In this document: positions 18,436-27,881 of the stretch, one piece after another
How the letters are laid out: every line of letters begins with the position of its first letter
Position numbering within the stretch: the first letter of the stretch is position 1
DNA from: Clostridiales bacterium
GTDB lineage: Bacteria > Bacillota > Clostridia > Saccharofermentanales > Saccharofermentanaceae
Length of the DNA stretch: 64,000 nucleotides
Assembly: GCA_017550385.1 (NCBI GenBank)
Contig: JAFZPJ010000048.1
Span: forward strand, 118,596 to 182,595
Reading direction: 5' to 3'
Translations under genes and position numbers: made by a program
The notes under the pieces: generated by a model
Told to the model about the DNA's origin: nothing
The model's input: only the letters and a program-made list of their open reading frames with translations
Database searches by the model: none

Positions 18436-18447
18436 AGACAAACTCTC

Positions 18448-19812
18448 CTATTCATACATCAGATAGATCTTCTCCTGCGAATACTCTTGCCCCCTGTAAA
18501 CGCCTGCTGCACCGACTCCCGTATAAAGCTCACCGAAATCTCTTTGAAGCACTTCTATCATCCGCTTGAGCATACCATCGTCTAACGTCAGGCACATCAG
18601 AAGAAAGAGAAAGTCTCTGTAACCCACATAAACGAGCTCCATACCATCCATTTGGATCAACGGGAAAGTCTCACCTTTGAGCACATCCATCAATGCTGAA
18701 ACGCTCTCGGCAGCGCTCTTTATGAGGATCATGACCGTCGTAAGGATCTCCGGATCGATATAGACTATTCCTTCAGAGATAACAAGGACAACAGCTGATA
18801 TAGTTGCTGAGATTCCGGTAAGCGTTGCCTGAAGCTCGGGATCGGCAAAGTTCTCGGCCGCGCGAACGGCAAGCAGTACGGCAAAGATAAGCGCCGATAC
18901 TTCGACTACGCCCGCTCTTCCGTCCATGCCGCACATGATATATTCAGCATCGAGCATATTGCCTTCATGTATATCAGAGAACTTCGTCCCATTGATCGAA
19001 CAGTCATTATCGTTAGAGAGTACGCAGTCAAAGTTGTTGGCTGCATAATAAGCACAAGCAGAATGGAAAGTAACATTCATCACGGCATCCGTCAGCCCGT
19101 ATTGGACGTCGATCAGCTTATCGGCGCCTTCCAGAAGAGAACTCATATCCGTCAGATCGATACCGATATCCAGATCTTCCAGATCGTTATCAGCTTTATC
19201 CACAGTCTTCTTGAACTTGGCAAAATCCAGGATCTCCTGACGGTAATCCTCGGAAGCAATATCCTCATCGATCTCCGATGCATCGACAAACCATTCGGCT
19301 ATGCTTGAAGCTCCGGTCAATAGATCTTCCAGATATCCAGCCGCTTCACTGGAAGTGAACTCCTGAAGTATCTCAAGGATATCTCCGATGCCCGTATAAT
19401 CAATAACACCCTGCAGCTGTACAAACGCCTTCTCAAACCAGATAGCTCCCGCACGGTTAGAATAATAAACAGTTATGGCCATTCGAAGGTCTTCCATGCT
19501 TAAGGTCTTTACACCGTATACCTCTATGTCAGAATCACCGGTGTAACCATGAGTGGATATAGCCTTCTTAAACACTTCGTCATCAACTTCGGTAAGAGTA
19601 ACTGCGTATATTCCGTTAGTATCAAAGAGCTGTCTGTCATACTCTGCAAGGATAGTCTCAACTTCGGCTCTGAGCGCGCTGTTAAAGGCCATCCTGTAAT
19701 CCAGATCCCAAATAAACATGACGAATGTACACTCTATCAGGATCAAAGCAGACAGTATTATCGCTAGGAAAATGGTCATAGCACCTTTCTTATTGCTGCT
19801 GATCTTCTTCAC
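18448..19812 (-). CDS. DUF5702-like membrane-anchored extracellular protein
   Basis: N-terminal KKGAMTIFLAI followed by a single membrane helix and the AEVETILAEYDRQLFDTNGIYA segment is typical of DUF5702, a family in Clostridia encoded near TadE-like genes. The roughly 400-residue exposed part contains a hydrophobic stretch near residues 300-370. GTG at 19812 is preferred because the GTG at 19821 lies inside the ribosome-binding sequence. It overlaps the upstream small TadE-like gene by 23 bases. Function unknown; surface pilus-like assembly is an inference. Confidence 0.65.
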   Translation of the reverse strand: MKKISSNKKGAMTIFLAIILSALILIECTFVMFIWDLDYRMAFNSALRAEVETILAEYDRQLFDTNGIYAVTLTEVDDEVFKKAISTHGYTGDSDIEVYGVKTLSMEDLRMAITVYYSNRAGAIWFEKAFVQLQGVIDYTGIGDILEILQEFTSSEAAGYLEDLLTGASSIAEWFVDASEIDEDIASEDYRQEILDFAKFKKTVDKADNDLEDLDIGIDLTDMSSLLEGADKLIDVQYGLTDAVMNVTFHSACAYYAANNFDCVLSNDNDCSINGTKFSDIHEGNMLDAEYIMCGMDGRAGVVEVSALIFAVLLAVRAAENFADPELQATLTGISATISAVVLVISEGIVYIDPEILTTVMILIKSAAESVSALMDVLKGETFPLIQMDGMELVYVGYRDFLFLLMCLTLDDGMLKRMIEVLQRDFGELYTGVGAAGVYRGQEYSQEKIYLMYE

Positions 19813-20095
19813 TGCTGCCACCTCCTCCTGCTATGGTCCCGTATATGATGCGGTAATTGTCGGAAATCCCCGTCAGATAGGTACAGAGCTTCTCGGGAGA
19901 TGAATTGTAGGCCTCATTACCGCCGATATCTCTGCTGTCCAAAAGGGAATTGTCATCAATATAAAAGCAAATCTCCTCTCCACCGGCTTTGACATCTTCC
20001 AAGGATCGCAGAGCAAGCTCTTCCGGACAGACGATTAGGAATGTCAGGAAGGTTATGATCACTGTAAAAGCGATCGCCGTCTCTAGTGTTGACAT
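19790..20095 (-). CDS. Small TadE-like pseudopilin
   Basis: About 101 residues. Starts MSTLETAIAFTVIITFLTFL, a TadE-like helix with Glu at position 5, then 60 exposed residues with two Cys and a Gly/Ser/Glu/Gln tail. ATG at 20095 is chosen because AAAGGAGG lies 9 bases upstream; the upstream in-frame extension is not supported. First gene of the pseudopilin trio. Its ribosome site can pair with an upstream TCTCC in a small hairpin (20105-20118). Confidence 0.65.
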   Translation of the reverse strand: MSTLETAIAFTVIITFLTFLIVCPEELALRSLEDVKAGGEEICFYIDDNSLLDSRDIGGNEAYNSSPEKLCTYLTGISDNYRIIYGTIAGGGGSSEEDQQQ

Positions 20096-20104
20096 GTCTC
20101 GCCA

Positions 20105-20118
20105 CCTCCTTTTGGAGA
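20105..20118 (-). promoter_or_regulatory. Possible ribosome-site-sequestering hairpin before the TadE-like trio
   Basis: In the minus-strand RNA, UCUCC and GGAGG (the ribosome site) are separated by AAAA and could form a 5-pair stem with one G-U. Weak but it covers the exact Shine-Dalgarno bases. Confidence 0.3.
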
Positions 20119-20150
20119 TAATCTTACTATGCAAACACCCCCTGAAAATC

Positions 20151-20178
20151 CGACAAAAACCGACAAAAACCGACAAAA
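20151..20178 (-). repeat. Three direct repeats of a 10-base unit upstream of the pseudopilin trio
   Basis: Plus strand CGACAAAAAC is repeated at 20151, 20161 and (partly changed at the last two bases) 20171, exactly one helical turn apart. Read on the minus strand it is GTTTTTGTCG. It lies 56-83 bases before the first start codon, a location suited to a regulator binding array. Confidence 0.6.
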
Positions 20179-20202
20179 TAAGGCGCCCTCAAAGGGCGCC
20201 TT
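20172..20202 (-). terminator. Rho-independent terminator after pheT
   Basis: Perfect stem AGGCGCCCT/AGGGCGCCT around a 3-base loop (20181-20201) with flanking A-T pairs, followed on the minus strand by ATTTTG. It lies 42 bases after the pheT stop. Confidence 0.8.
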
Positions 20203-20243
20203 AAAAGCCTCGCATGGCTTGAGTTTATTGAGTTTCAGCCGTA

Positions 20244-22664
20244 TTACTGTCTGAGTTTTGCTCCAAGCTTGGACTCAAGCTTCGAAATTATGGAATCTAT
20301 ATCATTCTTGATATCGTCATCGGACAGAGTCTTGTCATCAGCTCTGAACGACAGAGATATTGCAACAGACTTGAGACCTTCACCGAGCTTATCACCGGTA
20401 TATACGTCAAACATCTTAACATCACGCAGATACTTGCCTCCGGCAGACTTAGCAGTCTTGATTATATCCGCAACAGTAACCTTGCTCTCAGTAGTAACAG
20501 CAAGGTCTCTTGATATGCCGGGGAACTTGGGCAGCTGCTTGTAGACTCTGTCCTTCTTGGACGCAGCAACAAGCTGGGGAACATAGATCTCAAAAGCGCA
20601 TGTCTCGGAAGGTGTCTCGAAGCCAGAAGCTACATCGGGATGGATGATGCCAAGCTTGCCGCAGGCTTTGCCGTTTACGATTATGCTAGCCGTGCGGCCG
20701 GGATGGAACACCGGATCATCAGTAAGAGGCTCAAAACCGTAAGATCTGATTCCGAGGACCTTGAAGAGCTCTTCGATCGAAGCCTTCGTATCATAGAACA
20801 GAGCAGCTCCATCCTTATTGCCGTATGCAAATCCTGCCAGAGTCCTTCTCTCTTCAGGGAGCTCACCTTCAACATTTGAAGGCAGATATACATAAGCAAC
20901 TTCGAAAACCTTCGCTTCACCTACACCTCTGCTGTAATTCCTTGCAGCGATCTTCAGCATCGAAGGAAGCATCGTAGTTCTCATTACTGATGTATCGTCT
21001 CCCAAAGGATTGGATATCTTGAGCTGGTTACGGAGGAAGCTGTCTTCTGCAACCATGAGCTTATCGAGGTCCGAAGGTGATTCGAACGAATATGTAATAG
21101 CCTCATAGAAACCGCAGTAAACAAGAGTATCACGTATCTTCTCAACTATCTTCTGTTCATTGGTACGTCCGCCGAGCGTTGTCTCCTTACCGGACAAGAG
21201 TGTGGGTTCGATCTTGTTGTAGCCATAGAATCTTGCCACTTCCTCAGAGATGTCAGCTTCAGACTCGAGGTCGGGCCTGTATGTAGGCGGGACGATAACT
21301 TCAATGCCGTTCTCCTGAACAAACGCGCAGCCGAGCTTTGCAAGGATATCTCTCATAAAGTCTTCACTTGCATCGATACCAAGGAATCCATTGATCTTTG
21401 CCGGTCTGAAAGGAATATGCTTTACCTCACGCTTTGTAGGATAGCAATCAACGACTCCCTTGGATACCTTGCCGCATCCGAGCATCTCTACGAGCTCACA
21501 AGCCCTGTCAAGAGCCCTAAGCGCATTCTCAGGGTCAAGACCCTTCTCATATCTGGAGGAAGCCTCAGTGCGCAGACCGTTGCTGACAGCCGTCCTTCTG
21601 ACGGATACAGCATTGAATACAGCGGATTCAAACAGGATCGTAGTCGTCTCGGGCAGGACTTCGGAATTCTCGCCGCCCATAACACCTGCGATGGCACAAG
21701 CCTTCTCTTCATCAGCGATAACGAGCATAGAGCTGTCGAGCTTATGGTCGTTGCCGTCAAGAGTCTTGATCACTTCACCGTCATTAGCTCTTCTTACGAT
21801 GATGTGCTTGCCTGCAAGATAATTAAGGTCAAAAGCATGCATCGGCTGTCCGAGTTCAAGGCAGACGTAGTTAGTAATATCAACTATGTTGTTGATGGGT
21901 CTCATTCCTGCTTCAGTAAGCTTCTCAGCCATCCATGCGGGAGAAGGGCCGATCTTGACATCTTCTACGAGTCTGCCGGTATAGCGGTAGCAAAGATCGG
22001 GAGCATCTATCTGGAGCTTAACGACATCAGCCGTATCAAGAGCGCCTTCCTGCTTGATGGAAGGATTGCAAGGTCTGAATTCTTTTCCGATGGAGAGAGC
22101 AGCCTCTCTGCCGAGACCTTCTATGGAAAAGCAGTCAGGTCTGTTGGATGTGATCTCGAAGTCGATCGTCGTATTGCCGAGACCGAGGAGTTCCTTAATG
22201 TCAACACCGAGAGGTGTATCCGAAGGCATATTCCAAAGTCCGTATTCTTCAGCGCCCGGGTGACCTTCAGCAGGAACGTTAAGCTCTTCTGCAGAGCAAC
22301 ACATACCGAAGCTCTCTACGCCTCTTAACTTGCCCTTCTTGATGTGAATGCCGCCGGGAAGACTTGCGCCTTCTACAGCAACCGGACAGATCATGCCGAC
22401 ATATACATTCGGAGCTCCGCATACGATCTGCAGGTCTCTTCCGAGGTCGTCTCTGCCCGTATCAACCTTGAGAACGTGAAGGTGGTCGGAATCCGGATGG
22501 TCAGCCATCTCGAGTACCTTACCGGTATATACCCCGTTAATGTCATCGCCGGAAGTAATGAGTTCCTCTACCTTGGAACCCGTCATTGTCATTGCATCGC
22601 CCAACACCTTGGGTTCAACGTCTATATCCGTAAAATCTTTAAGCCAGATAATCGGTGCTTTCAT
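20244..22664 (-). CDS. pheT: Phenylalanyl-tRNA synthetase beta subunit
   Basis: Large subunit of the alpha2-beta2 enzyme. 806 residues with the full bacterial layout: N-terminal tRNA-binding OB domain (about 40-150), B3/4 editing domain, B5 DNA-binding-like domain (about 400-475), pseudo-catalytic core, and C-terminal anticodon-binding ferredoxin-like domain from about 713. The start MKAPIIWLKDFTDI is typical. 20 bases separate it from pheS, so they are co-transcribed. Confidence 0.97.
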   Translation of the reverse strand: MKAPIIWLKDFTDIDVEPKVLGDAMTMTGSKVEELITSGDDINGVYTGKVLEMADHPDSDHLHVLKVDTGRDDLGRDLQIVCGAPNVYVGMICPVAVEGASLPGGIHIKKGKLRGVESFGMCCSAEELNVPAEGHPGAEEYGLWNMPSDTPLGVDIKELLGLGNTTIDFEITSNRPDCFSIEGLGREAALSIGKEFRPCNPSIKQEGALDTADVVKLQIDAPDLCYRYTGRLVEDVKIGPSPAWMAEKLTEAGMRPINNIVDITNYVCLELGQPMHAFDLNYLAGKHIIVRRANDGEVIKTLDGNDHKLDSSMLVIADEEKACAIAGVMGGENSEVLPETTTILFESAVFNAVSVRRTAVSNGLRTEASSRYEKGLDPENALRALDRACELVEMLGCGKVSKGVVDCYPTKREVKHIPFRPAKINGFLGIDASEDFMRDILAKLGCAFVQENGIEVIVPPTYRPDLESEADISEEVARFYGYNKIEPTLLSGKETTLGGRTNEQKIVEKIRDTLVYCGFYEAITYSFESPSDLDKLMVAEDSFLRNQLKISNPLGDDTSVMRTTMLPSMLKIAARNYSRGVGEAKVFEVAYVYLPSNVEGELPEERRTLAGFAYGNKDGAALFYDTKASIEELFKVLGIRSYGFEPLTDDPVFHPGRTASIIVNGKACGKLGIIHPDVASGFETPSETCAFEIYVPQLVAASKKDRVYKQLPKFPGISRDLAVTTESKVTVADIIKTAKSAGGKYLRDVKMFDVYTGDKLGEGLKSVAISLSFRADDKTLSDDDIKNDIDSIISKLESKLGAKLRQ

Positions 22665-22684
22665 TGCTAATTGCCTGCCTTTCC

Positions 22685-23716
22685 TTACTTGAACTGCTCT
22701 AAGAATCTGACATCGTTCTCATACAGGAGTCTGATGTCGTCTATTCCGTATCTGCCCATCGCGGTCCTCTCGACGCCGATTCCGAATGCGAATCCGCTGT
22801 ATACCTCGGGATCGATACCGCAGTTCTGAAGAACCTCGGGATGTACCATGCCTGCGCCGAGAACTTCGATCCAGCCCTCGCCCTTGCAGACGTTGCAGCC
22901 CTTACCGCCGCACTTCCAGCATGTGAGGTCGACCTCAACGGAAGGCTCAGTAAACGGGAAATGATGAGGTCTGAGCCTGATCTCAGTGTTCTCTCCGAAT
23001 AACTTCTTTGCAAAGAGTCTCAGGGAACCGACAAGGTCACCCATCGTAACGCCTTTATCTACAACGAGACCCTCGATCTGGTGGAACACCGGAGAGTGTG
23101 TAGCATCAAGTGCATCTGAACGGTATACCTTACCCGGGCAGATAACCTTGAGCGGCGGCTTCTGCTGTTCCATTACACGGATCTGCATACCGGATGTCTG
23201 TGTTCTGAGAAGGACCTTATCGTTGAAATAGAAAGTATCCTGTGTATCTCTTGCCGGATGTCCCTCAGGAATCCTAAGGAGCTCGAAATTGTACTTATCG
23301 TATTCGACCTCAGGACCTTCAGCGATGGAATAGCCGAGTCCTAGGAAGATATCGCAGATCTCGTTGATCGCCATGTTAAGAGGATGACGGCTGCCTGCAC
23401 CCTTCCTGTCTGAAGGAATGGTTACATCGATGACTTCCTTTTTAAGCTTGTGTCCCTTCTCCTCTTCCTTGATCTTTGAAACGATCTCTTCGAGCCTGGA
23501 CTCCATGTGGGAGCGGACGTCATTGGCGATCTTACCGATCACGGGGCGCTCTTCGGCAGTAAGGCCGCCCATGCCCTTGAGGACCTGTGTAAGCTGACCC
23601 TTCTTGCCGAGGAAGGAGACTCTGAGCTGCTCAGCAGCCTGGGAGTCCTTTACCTGCTCCAATGCCTTATCAAATTCCTCGCGAATCGAATTCAAGGATT
23701 CTTTGATATCACTCAT
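22685..23716 (-). CDS. pheS: Phenylalanyl-tRNA synthetase alpha subunit
   Basis: Catalytic subunit charging tRNA-Phe. N-terminal coiled coil (about 1-85), then class II core: motif 1 near [10 protein letters not shown], motif 2 [16 protein letters not shown], and motif 3 [14 protein letters not shown] at the end. A CxxC pair ([12 protein letters not shown]) forms an extra zinc-like knuckle seen in many Clostridia PheS. ATG at 23716 has GGGAGG 7 bases upstream; TTG two codons earlier is less likely. Only 69 bases lie before it, too short for a T-box leader. Confidence 0.97.
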   Translation of the reverse strand: MSDIKESLNSIREEFDKALEQVKDSQAAEQLRVSFLGKKGQLTQVLKGMGGLTAEERPVIGKIANDVRSHMESRLEEIVSKIKEEEKGHKLKKEVIDVTIPSDRKGAGSRHPLNMAINEICDIFLGLGYSIAEGPEVEYDKYNFELLRIPEGHPARDTQDTFYFNDKVLLRTQTSGMQIRVMEQQKPPLKVICPGKVYRSDALDATHSPVFHQIEGLVVDKGVTMGDLVGSLRLFAKKLFGENTEIRLRPHHFPFTEPSVEVDLTCWKCGGKGCNVCKGEGWIEVLGAGMVHPEVLQNCGIDPEVYSGFAFGIGVERTAMGRYGIDDIRLLYENDVRFLEQFK

Positions 23717-23757
23717 ATACAAACCTCCCGTAAGGGTTATTTTTCACAAACGGCACT

Positions 23758-23766
23758 ATTTTAGCA
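23758..23766 (-). promoter_or_regulatory. Extended -10 promoter candidate for pheS
   Basis: Minus strand TGC-TAAAAT, extended -10, in the short gap before pheS. No good -35 hexamer is visible. Confidence 0.35.
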
Positions 23767-23791
23767 TAATATAAAGAAAATGCGCGTGAAT

Positions 23792-24415
23792 TTACGCAAA
23801 ATAAGGATTAGTTCTGATCTCTTCACCTATTGTGGATTCAGGACCGTGTCCGGGATATATAGCCAGCTCAGGATCGAGCTCTTTGACCTTGTTTACGGAT
23901 TCAGATAATTCTTTAAAGGAACCTCCCGGGAAATCCGTCCTGCCGACAGAACCCGCAAACACCGTATCGCCCGTAAACAGAGCCTTCTCTCCGCCCTCAT
24001 CGAAAAGGAAACACACAGATCCCTTGGTATGCCCGGGTGTAGCTATAACGGTAACTTTGAGGTCACCAAAGCTAATTGTTCCTTCGGCATCCTCATAGGC
24101 CCCTTCAAAAGTGCATGTCTTGCCGTCCATATAAGAGCAGTTTGCCCTGGGATCCGACAACAGCGGGATATCGCGGTGCGACAGCAGGAAAGAAGCATCT
24201 CCATGGATTGCGCGCCACTCGTCCGCACAGCAGATATGATCATAGTGTCCGTGTGTTATGAAGACAGCCTTGATGCTGTCGGTATCAAAGCCGTCTATGG
24301 TCCTAGATATACGTTCCGGAGACACGCTCGGATCAACGATGAATGAATCATCGCCGCAGAATATCAGATACATGTTGGAAGCAAAAGGTCCGTAAGGGAT
24401 CCGGTAGATCTTCAT
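23792..24415 (-). CDS. Metallo-beta-lactamase fold hydrolase (YcbL/glyoxalase II-like)
   Basis: Likely a glyoxalase II-like thioester hydrolase. Metal motif ITHGHYDHICC (HxHxDH), TPGHTKGS, FTGDTVFAGSVGRTDFPGGS and IYPGHGP are all present in about 207 residues. The ATG at 24415 fits the family N-terminus (MKIYRIPYGPF), four bases after the stop of the MGS-fold gene; a longer frame to 24484 would overlap that gene deeply. Pairing with an MGS-like gene suggests methylglyoxal or related chemistry, though that partner lacks key residues. Confidence 0.88.
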   Translation of the reverse strand: MKIYRIPYGPFASNMYLIFCGDDSFIVDPSVSPERISRTIDGFDTDSIKAVFITHGHYDHICCADEWRAIHGDASFLLSHRDIPLLSDPRANCSYMDGKTCTFEGAYEDAEGTISFGDLKVTVIATPGHTKGSVCFLFDEGGEKALFTGDTVFAGSVGRTDFPGGSFKELSESVNKVKELDPELAIYPGHGPESTIGEEIRTNPYFA

Positions 24416-24419
24416 CTGA

Positions 24420-24833
24420 TCAGATGGCACCCTCGGAATAATCTGAATTGTTCCACTCGCGGTAATCGAGGGAACCTGCATCAACTGCAGTGATCAGGAT
24501 CTCAGCAGAAGCGATATTGGTAGCATATGGGATGGTGTTCTGATCGCATACATCGAGGAGCTCGGCAGGATTGGAACCCTCCTTGGCTATACCGTCCCTG
24601 AGATAGATGACACAGTCGATACCATTGAACTTGGCTCTGGATGCAAGCTGTTCGAAGCCGCTCGAATAATCGACGGACAGACCTGATACATCAAGGTCCG
24701 CAGAGGCCTTGAGAAGCTTGGCAGTATTGTAAACGGATATCAGCTGATGCTTCTCTAACAGAGCCTTGTAGGCTATGCAGAAATTGACAAGAAGCTCTGA
24801 CTTCCTGTTATCAGCCATCAAAACTATCTTCAT
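24420..24833 (-). CDS. MGS-fold protein, divergent methylglyoxal synthase-like, catalytic residues not conserved
   Basis: 137 residues align end to end with methylglyoxal synthase (DHAP to methylglyoxal): MKIVLMAD start, NTAK phosphate loop region, CVIYLRD, IPYATNIASAE and a DYRE end. However the His of the canonical AHD near the start is Asp here, the GTTG loop is VYNTA, and the GGDQ segment with the catalytic Asp reads SGFEQ (residues 58-62). So it may be a non-catalytic or changed-function MGS-domain protein. The IPxATNxASAE motif is intact. A promoter candidate with a short palindrome (24860-24872) lies just upstream. Confidence 0.75.
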   Translation of the reverse strand: MKIVLMADNRKSELLVNFCIAYKALLEKHQLISVYNTAKLLKASADLDVSGLSVDYSSGFEQLASRAKFNGIDCVIYLRDGIAKEGSNPAELLDVCDQNTIPYATNIASAEILITAVDAGSLDYREWNNSDYSEGAI

Positions 24834-24945
24834 CCAAGATACCCCAACTTAATATTCATGTAAAAATTTTACAGTAAATCGTATACAGCTACAATTTATC
24901 ATTGATACAAAAGTAGTATTCAAAAATTGTCTTTTTGACAAGTTG
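24834..24945. other. Intergenic gap between PBP2 and the MGS-fold gene
   Basis: 112 bases, AT-rich. It holds a weak terminator for PBP2 (24921-24942), a possible promoter on the minus strand (TTGTAG, 17 bases, TAAAAT with the -10 at 24866-24871) and a 13-base palindrome GTAAAA-A-TTTTAC at 24860-24872 over the -10. No gene is supported. Confidence 0.5.
24921..24942 (-). terminator. Weak terminator after PBP2
   Basis: Minus strand TTGTC-AAAAA-GACAA followed by TTTTT, a 5-pair stem. Confidence 0.4.
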
Positions 24946-27273
24946 TCAGTCTGCTTCAGGATTAACGCTGGGTATATAGTCTCCGATAATGGGATTGACG
25001 TTGAAAAGATCAACGGAATTATCGTATTGAGAGCCAAAATACGCCGCCAGCAGTTTCTTGGCGATTACCGTCGTCGAAGAACCCCACTCACCTTTCTCTA
25101 CAACGAGAGCAATAGCTACCTGCGGATCATCTTTCGGTGCATAGCATATGAAAAGACCATTGGAGTACTCTTTACGGAGCTCCTCGTATCCCGTCTCGGC
25201 AGTACCGGTCTTGCAGACGATCTCTATCGGGAAGTTCTCGAACTGCGTCTGAGCGGTACTGCTCCACTTGTAAGTACCGGTAACAACGCATCTCATCGCG
25301 GTACGGACTGCTTCGATATTAGCCTCATCAATTCCCAGATCCACTGCCTCCGTCTGACCCTGATACAGTATAGAACCGTCGGCAGCCACAACACTGTCGA
25401 TAACATAAGGCGTTACAAGCTTATTCGTAGCTATGGCAGCCGTGTATCTGCAGAGCTGCATGATGGTAAAGCAGTCGTCGAACTGTCCGATCGCAGCCTG
25501 CGCCGTATTAGACGGGAACCAGATCTTATCGTATTCGGATTCGTGAAGCAGTCTCTTGGTCTCACGGCTGGACATAACGCCTGATATCTCACCGGGGAGA
25601 TCGATTCCCGACTTAACGCCGAGGCCGAATTTATATGCCATCTCAGATATATCGTCGATACCGGTATCTACGCCGAGCAGCATGAAGTAGATGTTGCACG
25701 AAGTAGCCATGGCGCTGTTGAGGTCGAGAGGACCGTGACCTCCGTCCTTGAACTCAAGGCATTTGAATATCCAGCCGCCGATATCTATAGGACTCGTGCA
25801 AACGTAGGTGTTGTAATTAGGTGTTATGATGCCGTTCTCGAGAGCTGCGAGAGCCGTAATGGGCTTGAATGTCGAGCCTGGCGCGTACATTGACATTATC
25901 GCTCTGTTCCACAACGGGAGGTCGGCAGCTGTGATGTCCTCATATTCGTCGATACCGAGGTAGTATTTGACCTGTTCTGCAGCCTGCTCGTCGCCGTAAT
26001 TTGCAAGTATGAAGTCGTTCGGATCGTAGTTCGGATAAGATCCCATGGCAAGGATAGCGCCGGTATTTACGTCCATCATGACAAAAGCGCCCGCACTCGC
26101 CGTGGCATATCCCTTCTGCTCCAGGGCTTCAGCAGCCTGAGCTTCGTTGATATAGTCCTTAAGCGCTTCCGTGCCTACTTCCTGAAGCTTTGAGTCGATC
26201 GTAAGGTTGACCGTCGCACCTGCTTCCGGAGCTACACCGTAATCCGAAGATACAAAGAAACCCTCTTCCCCGTATGCGGTCCAGACATTATATGGCGATA
26301 TACCGCTCGAACCGTGCAGGTACCTCTCCATTTGCGATTCAACGCCTGATTTGCCGACCATGTCGCTGCTCGTGTAGCCGAACTGGGCCAGCGTCGTATA
26401 GGATTCCTGAGAGATCTTACCGACATATCCGAGCACATGGCAGCAATAGAGAGCTTCAGGCGAATATGTCCTTGCATATTCGCAGCCCGTAACTATGCCC
26501 ATGAAGTGATAATTCTGTTCGTTGAGAATGGTTATGAGCTCATCCGGTACATCAGTGGCGATAGTTACCGGAGCACCCTTAAGGAACGACCAATTATCCT
26601 GGAATATCTGGTATCTGATCCTGATGATCCTGTAAGCTTCATCATCAGTATAACTTGTATCCAGTCCGAACTTCTGACGCAGATAGAGGAAGAATACTTC
26701 AGGATCCGTCTTAACATAGTTGTCCGTGAAAGTAACGATAACGCCCTGGGAATAGTCCTCAAGAGCAAAAAGATTTGTATCGCTCTGCCAGAGCCTTATC
26801 TTCTCTTCGTCTTGAATGAACATCGGTTCGGGATCCATGACAAAATACTGGTCAAGACCGCTTACGCTTATGCAATAGTATTCATCGAAGAGATAGCTGA
26901 GTTCCAGACACAGTTCATTAAGCTCATCATCATCCAGATAAGCATTTGCCAGCATTACGGTATTGTATTTGACAGTAGATGCCAATACCACGCCGTTACA
27001 GTCAACTATGTCGCCTCTCGGAGCCTGACTGATATATTCTCTGGCAATACCCGAAGAAGTCTCCGAGATGGTGTTCTGATAGTTGGAGAACTGCAGTTTG
27101 ACGGTCATAACAAGGATGATCACGCCGAACACGCTGAACAGCGTAGCTAGAACGAGATATCTGTTTGTTACTATGCTCTTAAGGAACGGAAAGAAACCAT
27201 CCTTCTTATCTTCACCGGAAACAGGATTCCGGTCAAAAGCACCGTAATCACTGTTTTTCAGATCCGAAACCAT
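24946..27273 (-). CDS. mrdA: Penicillin-binding protein 2 (class B, elongasome transpeptidase)
   Basis: Cross-links peptidoglycan during cell elongation. One N-terminal membrane span (about 33-55), PBP dimerisation domain, then the transpeptidase with SxxK (STFK), SxN (SCN) and KTG (KTGTAE). 775 residues is longer than typical PBP2 (about 600-700) because of a region near 110-330 with many charged and tyrosine residues. ATG at 27273 overlaps the mreD stop. Next to mreC and mreD, it is the elongasome enzyme, not division FtsI. Confidence 0.95.
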   Translation of the reverse strand: MVSDLKNSDYGAFDRNPVSGEDKKDGFFPFLKSIVTNRYLVLATLFSVFGVIILVMTVKLQFSNYQNTISETSSGIAREYISQAPRGDIVDCNGVVLASTVKYNTVMLANAYLDDDELNELCLELSYLFDEYYCISVSGLDQYFVMDPEPMFIQDEEKIRLWQSDTNLFALEDYSQGVIVTFTDNYVKTDPEVFFLYLRQKFGLDTSYTDDEAYRIIRIRYQIFQDNWSFLKGAPVTIATDVPDELITILNEQNYHFMGIVTGCEYARTYSPEALYCCHVLGYVGKISQESYTTLAQFGYTSSDMVGKSGVESQMERYLHGSSGISPYNVWTAYGEEGFFVSSDYGVAPEAGATVNLTIDSKLQEVGTEALKDYINEAQAAEALEQKGYATASAGAFVMMDVNTGAILAMGSYPNYDPNDFILANYGDEQAAEQVKYYLGIDEYEDITAADLPLWNRAIMSMYAPGSTFKPITALAALENGIITPNYNTYVCTSPIDIGGWIFKCLEFKDGGHGPLDLNSAMATSCNIYFMLLGVDTGIDDISEMAYKFGLGVKSGIDLPGEISGVMSSRETKRLLHESEYDKIWFPSNTAQAAIGQFDDCFTIMQLCRYTAAIATNKLVTPYVIDSVVAADGSILYQGQTEAVDLGIDEANIEAVRTAMRCVVTGTYKWSSTAQTQFENFPIEIVCKTGTAETGYEELRKEYSNGLFICYAPKDDPQVAIALVVEKGEWGSSTTVIAKKLLAAYFGSQYDNSVDLFNVNPIIGDYIPSVNPEAD

Positions 27274-27881
27274 GAGTTCTCTCCATACGATTCTATGACA
27301 TCGTCCTTCTTATCCGTAACGGAACCGAGCTTGTAAGGGCCAAGGAATCTGAGCAGCAACAGCAAAGGCAGTGTCGCAACGGCGTTGAGCAGCAACTGCG
27401 GAAGTATGGAATCAATGAGCACCTCCTTGATCCCGATACTGTACATACCATTGCCGAGGACCTTGATCCAGACGAAAGCCACGATGTGACCTATGACTTT
27501 ATATATCAATGTTGCAGACGCAACAGAGAGGAAAGCAAAAGGTATGCTCCTGTGAAGCTTTTTGGTAAAAAACGAAGATCCGTAAGCTCCCGCCAGGAAC
27601 AGCACGAGCGCTCCGATACCAACCGTAACCTGAACTTTGCCGTCAAGGCCTATCACGGCCGGCGAAGAGAAACAATCTCTTACGATACCGGTCAGAAGAC
27701 CTATTATCGTACCATCGGCAAATCCGAAGAAATATCCGGTGAGAACAACGAATACAAACATCAGATCGGCTATCTGTCCCCTGAAGCTGATCGCATCAGG
27801 AAAAGATACCTGAAGGCTTGCAAACAAAAGGATATATACCGCGTAGAGGATCACCTTTCTGATGGTAGTGTTCATAGACAT
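27258..27881 (-). CDS. mreD: Rod shape-determining protein MreD
   Basis: Integral membrane scaffold of the elongasome. About 207 residues with five to six hydrophobic helices and the MreD-like start (LYAVYILLFASLQVSF), the FAD-like GFADGTIIGLLTGIVRDCF turn, and a basic cytosolic C-terminus. Low sequence conservation is normal for this family; the location between mreC and PBP2 makes the call. It overlaps mreC (stop/start ATGA) and PBP2. Confidence 0.9.
   Translation of the reverse strand: MSMNTTIRKVILYAVYILLFASLQVSFPDAISFRGQIADLMFVFVVLTGYFFGFADGTIIGLLTGIVRDCFSSPAVIGLDGKVQVTVGIGALVLFLAGAYGSSFFTKKLHRSIPFAFLSVASATLIYKVIGHIVAFVWIKVLGNGMYSIGIKEVLIDSILPQLLLNAVATLPLLLLLRFLGPYKLGSVTDKKDDVIESYGENSWFRI

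Noticed and set aside
21417-22328. 303-residue open frame antisense to pheT
   Set aside because: Low-complexity composition without a family; pheT is well supported on the other strand.
23723-23791. Possible T-box leader before pheS
   Set aside because: The gap is only 69 bases, too short for a T-box and without the conserved core.
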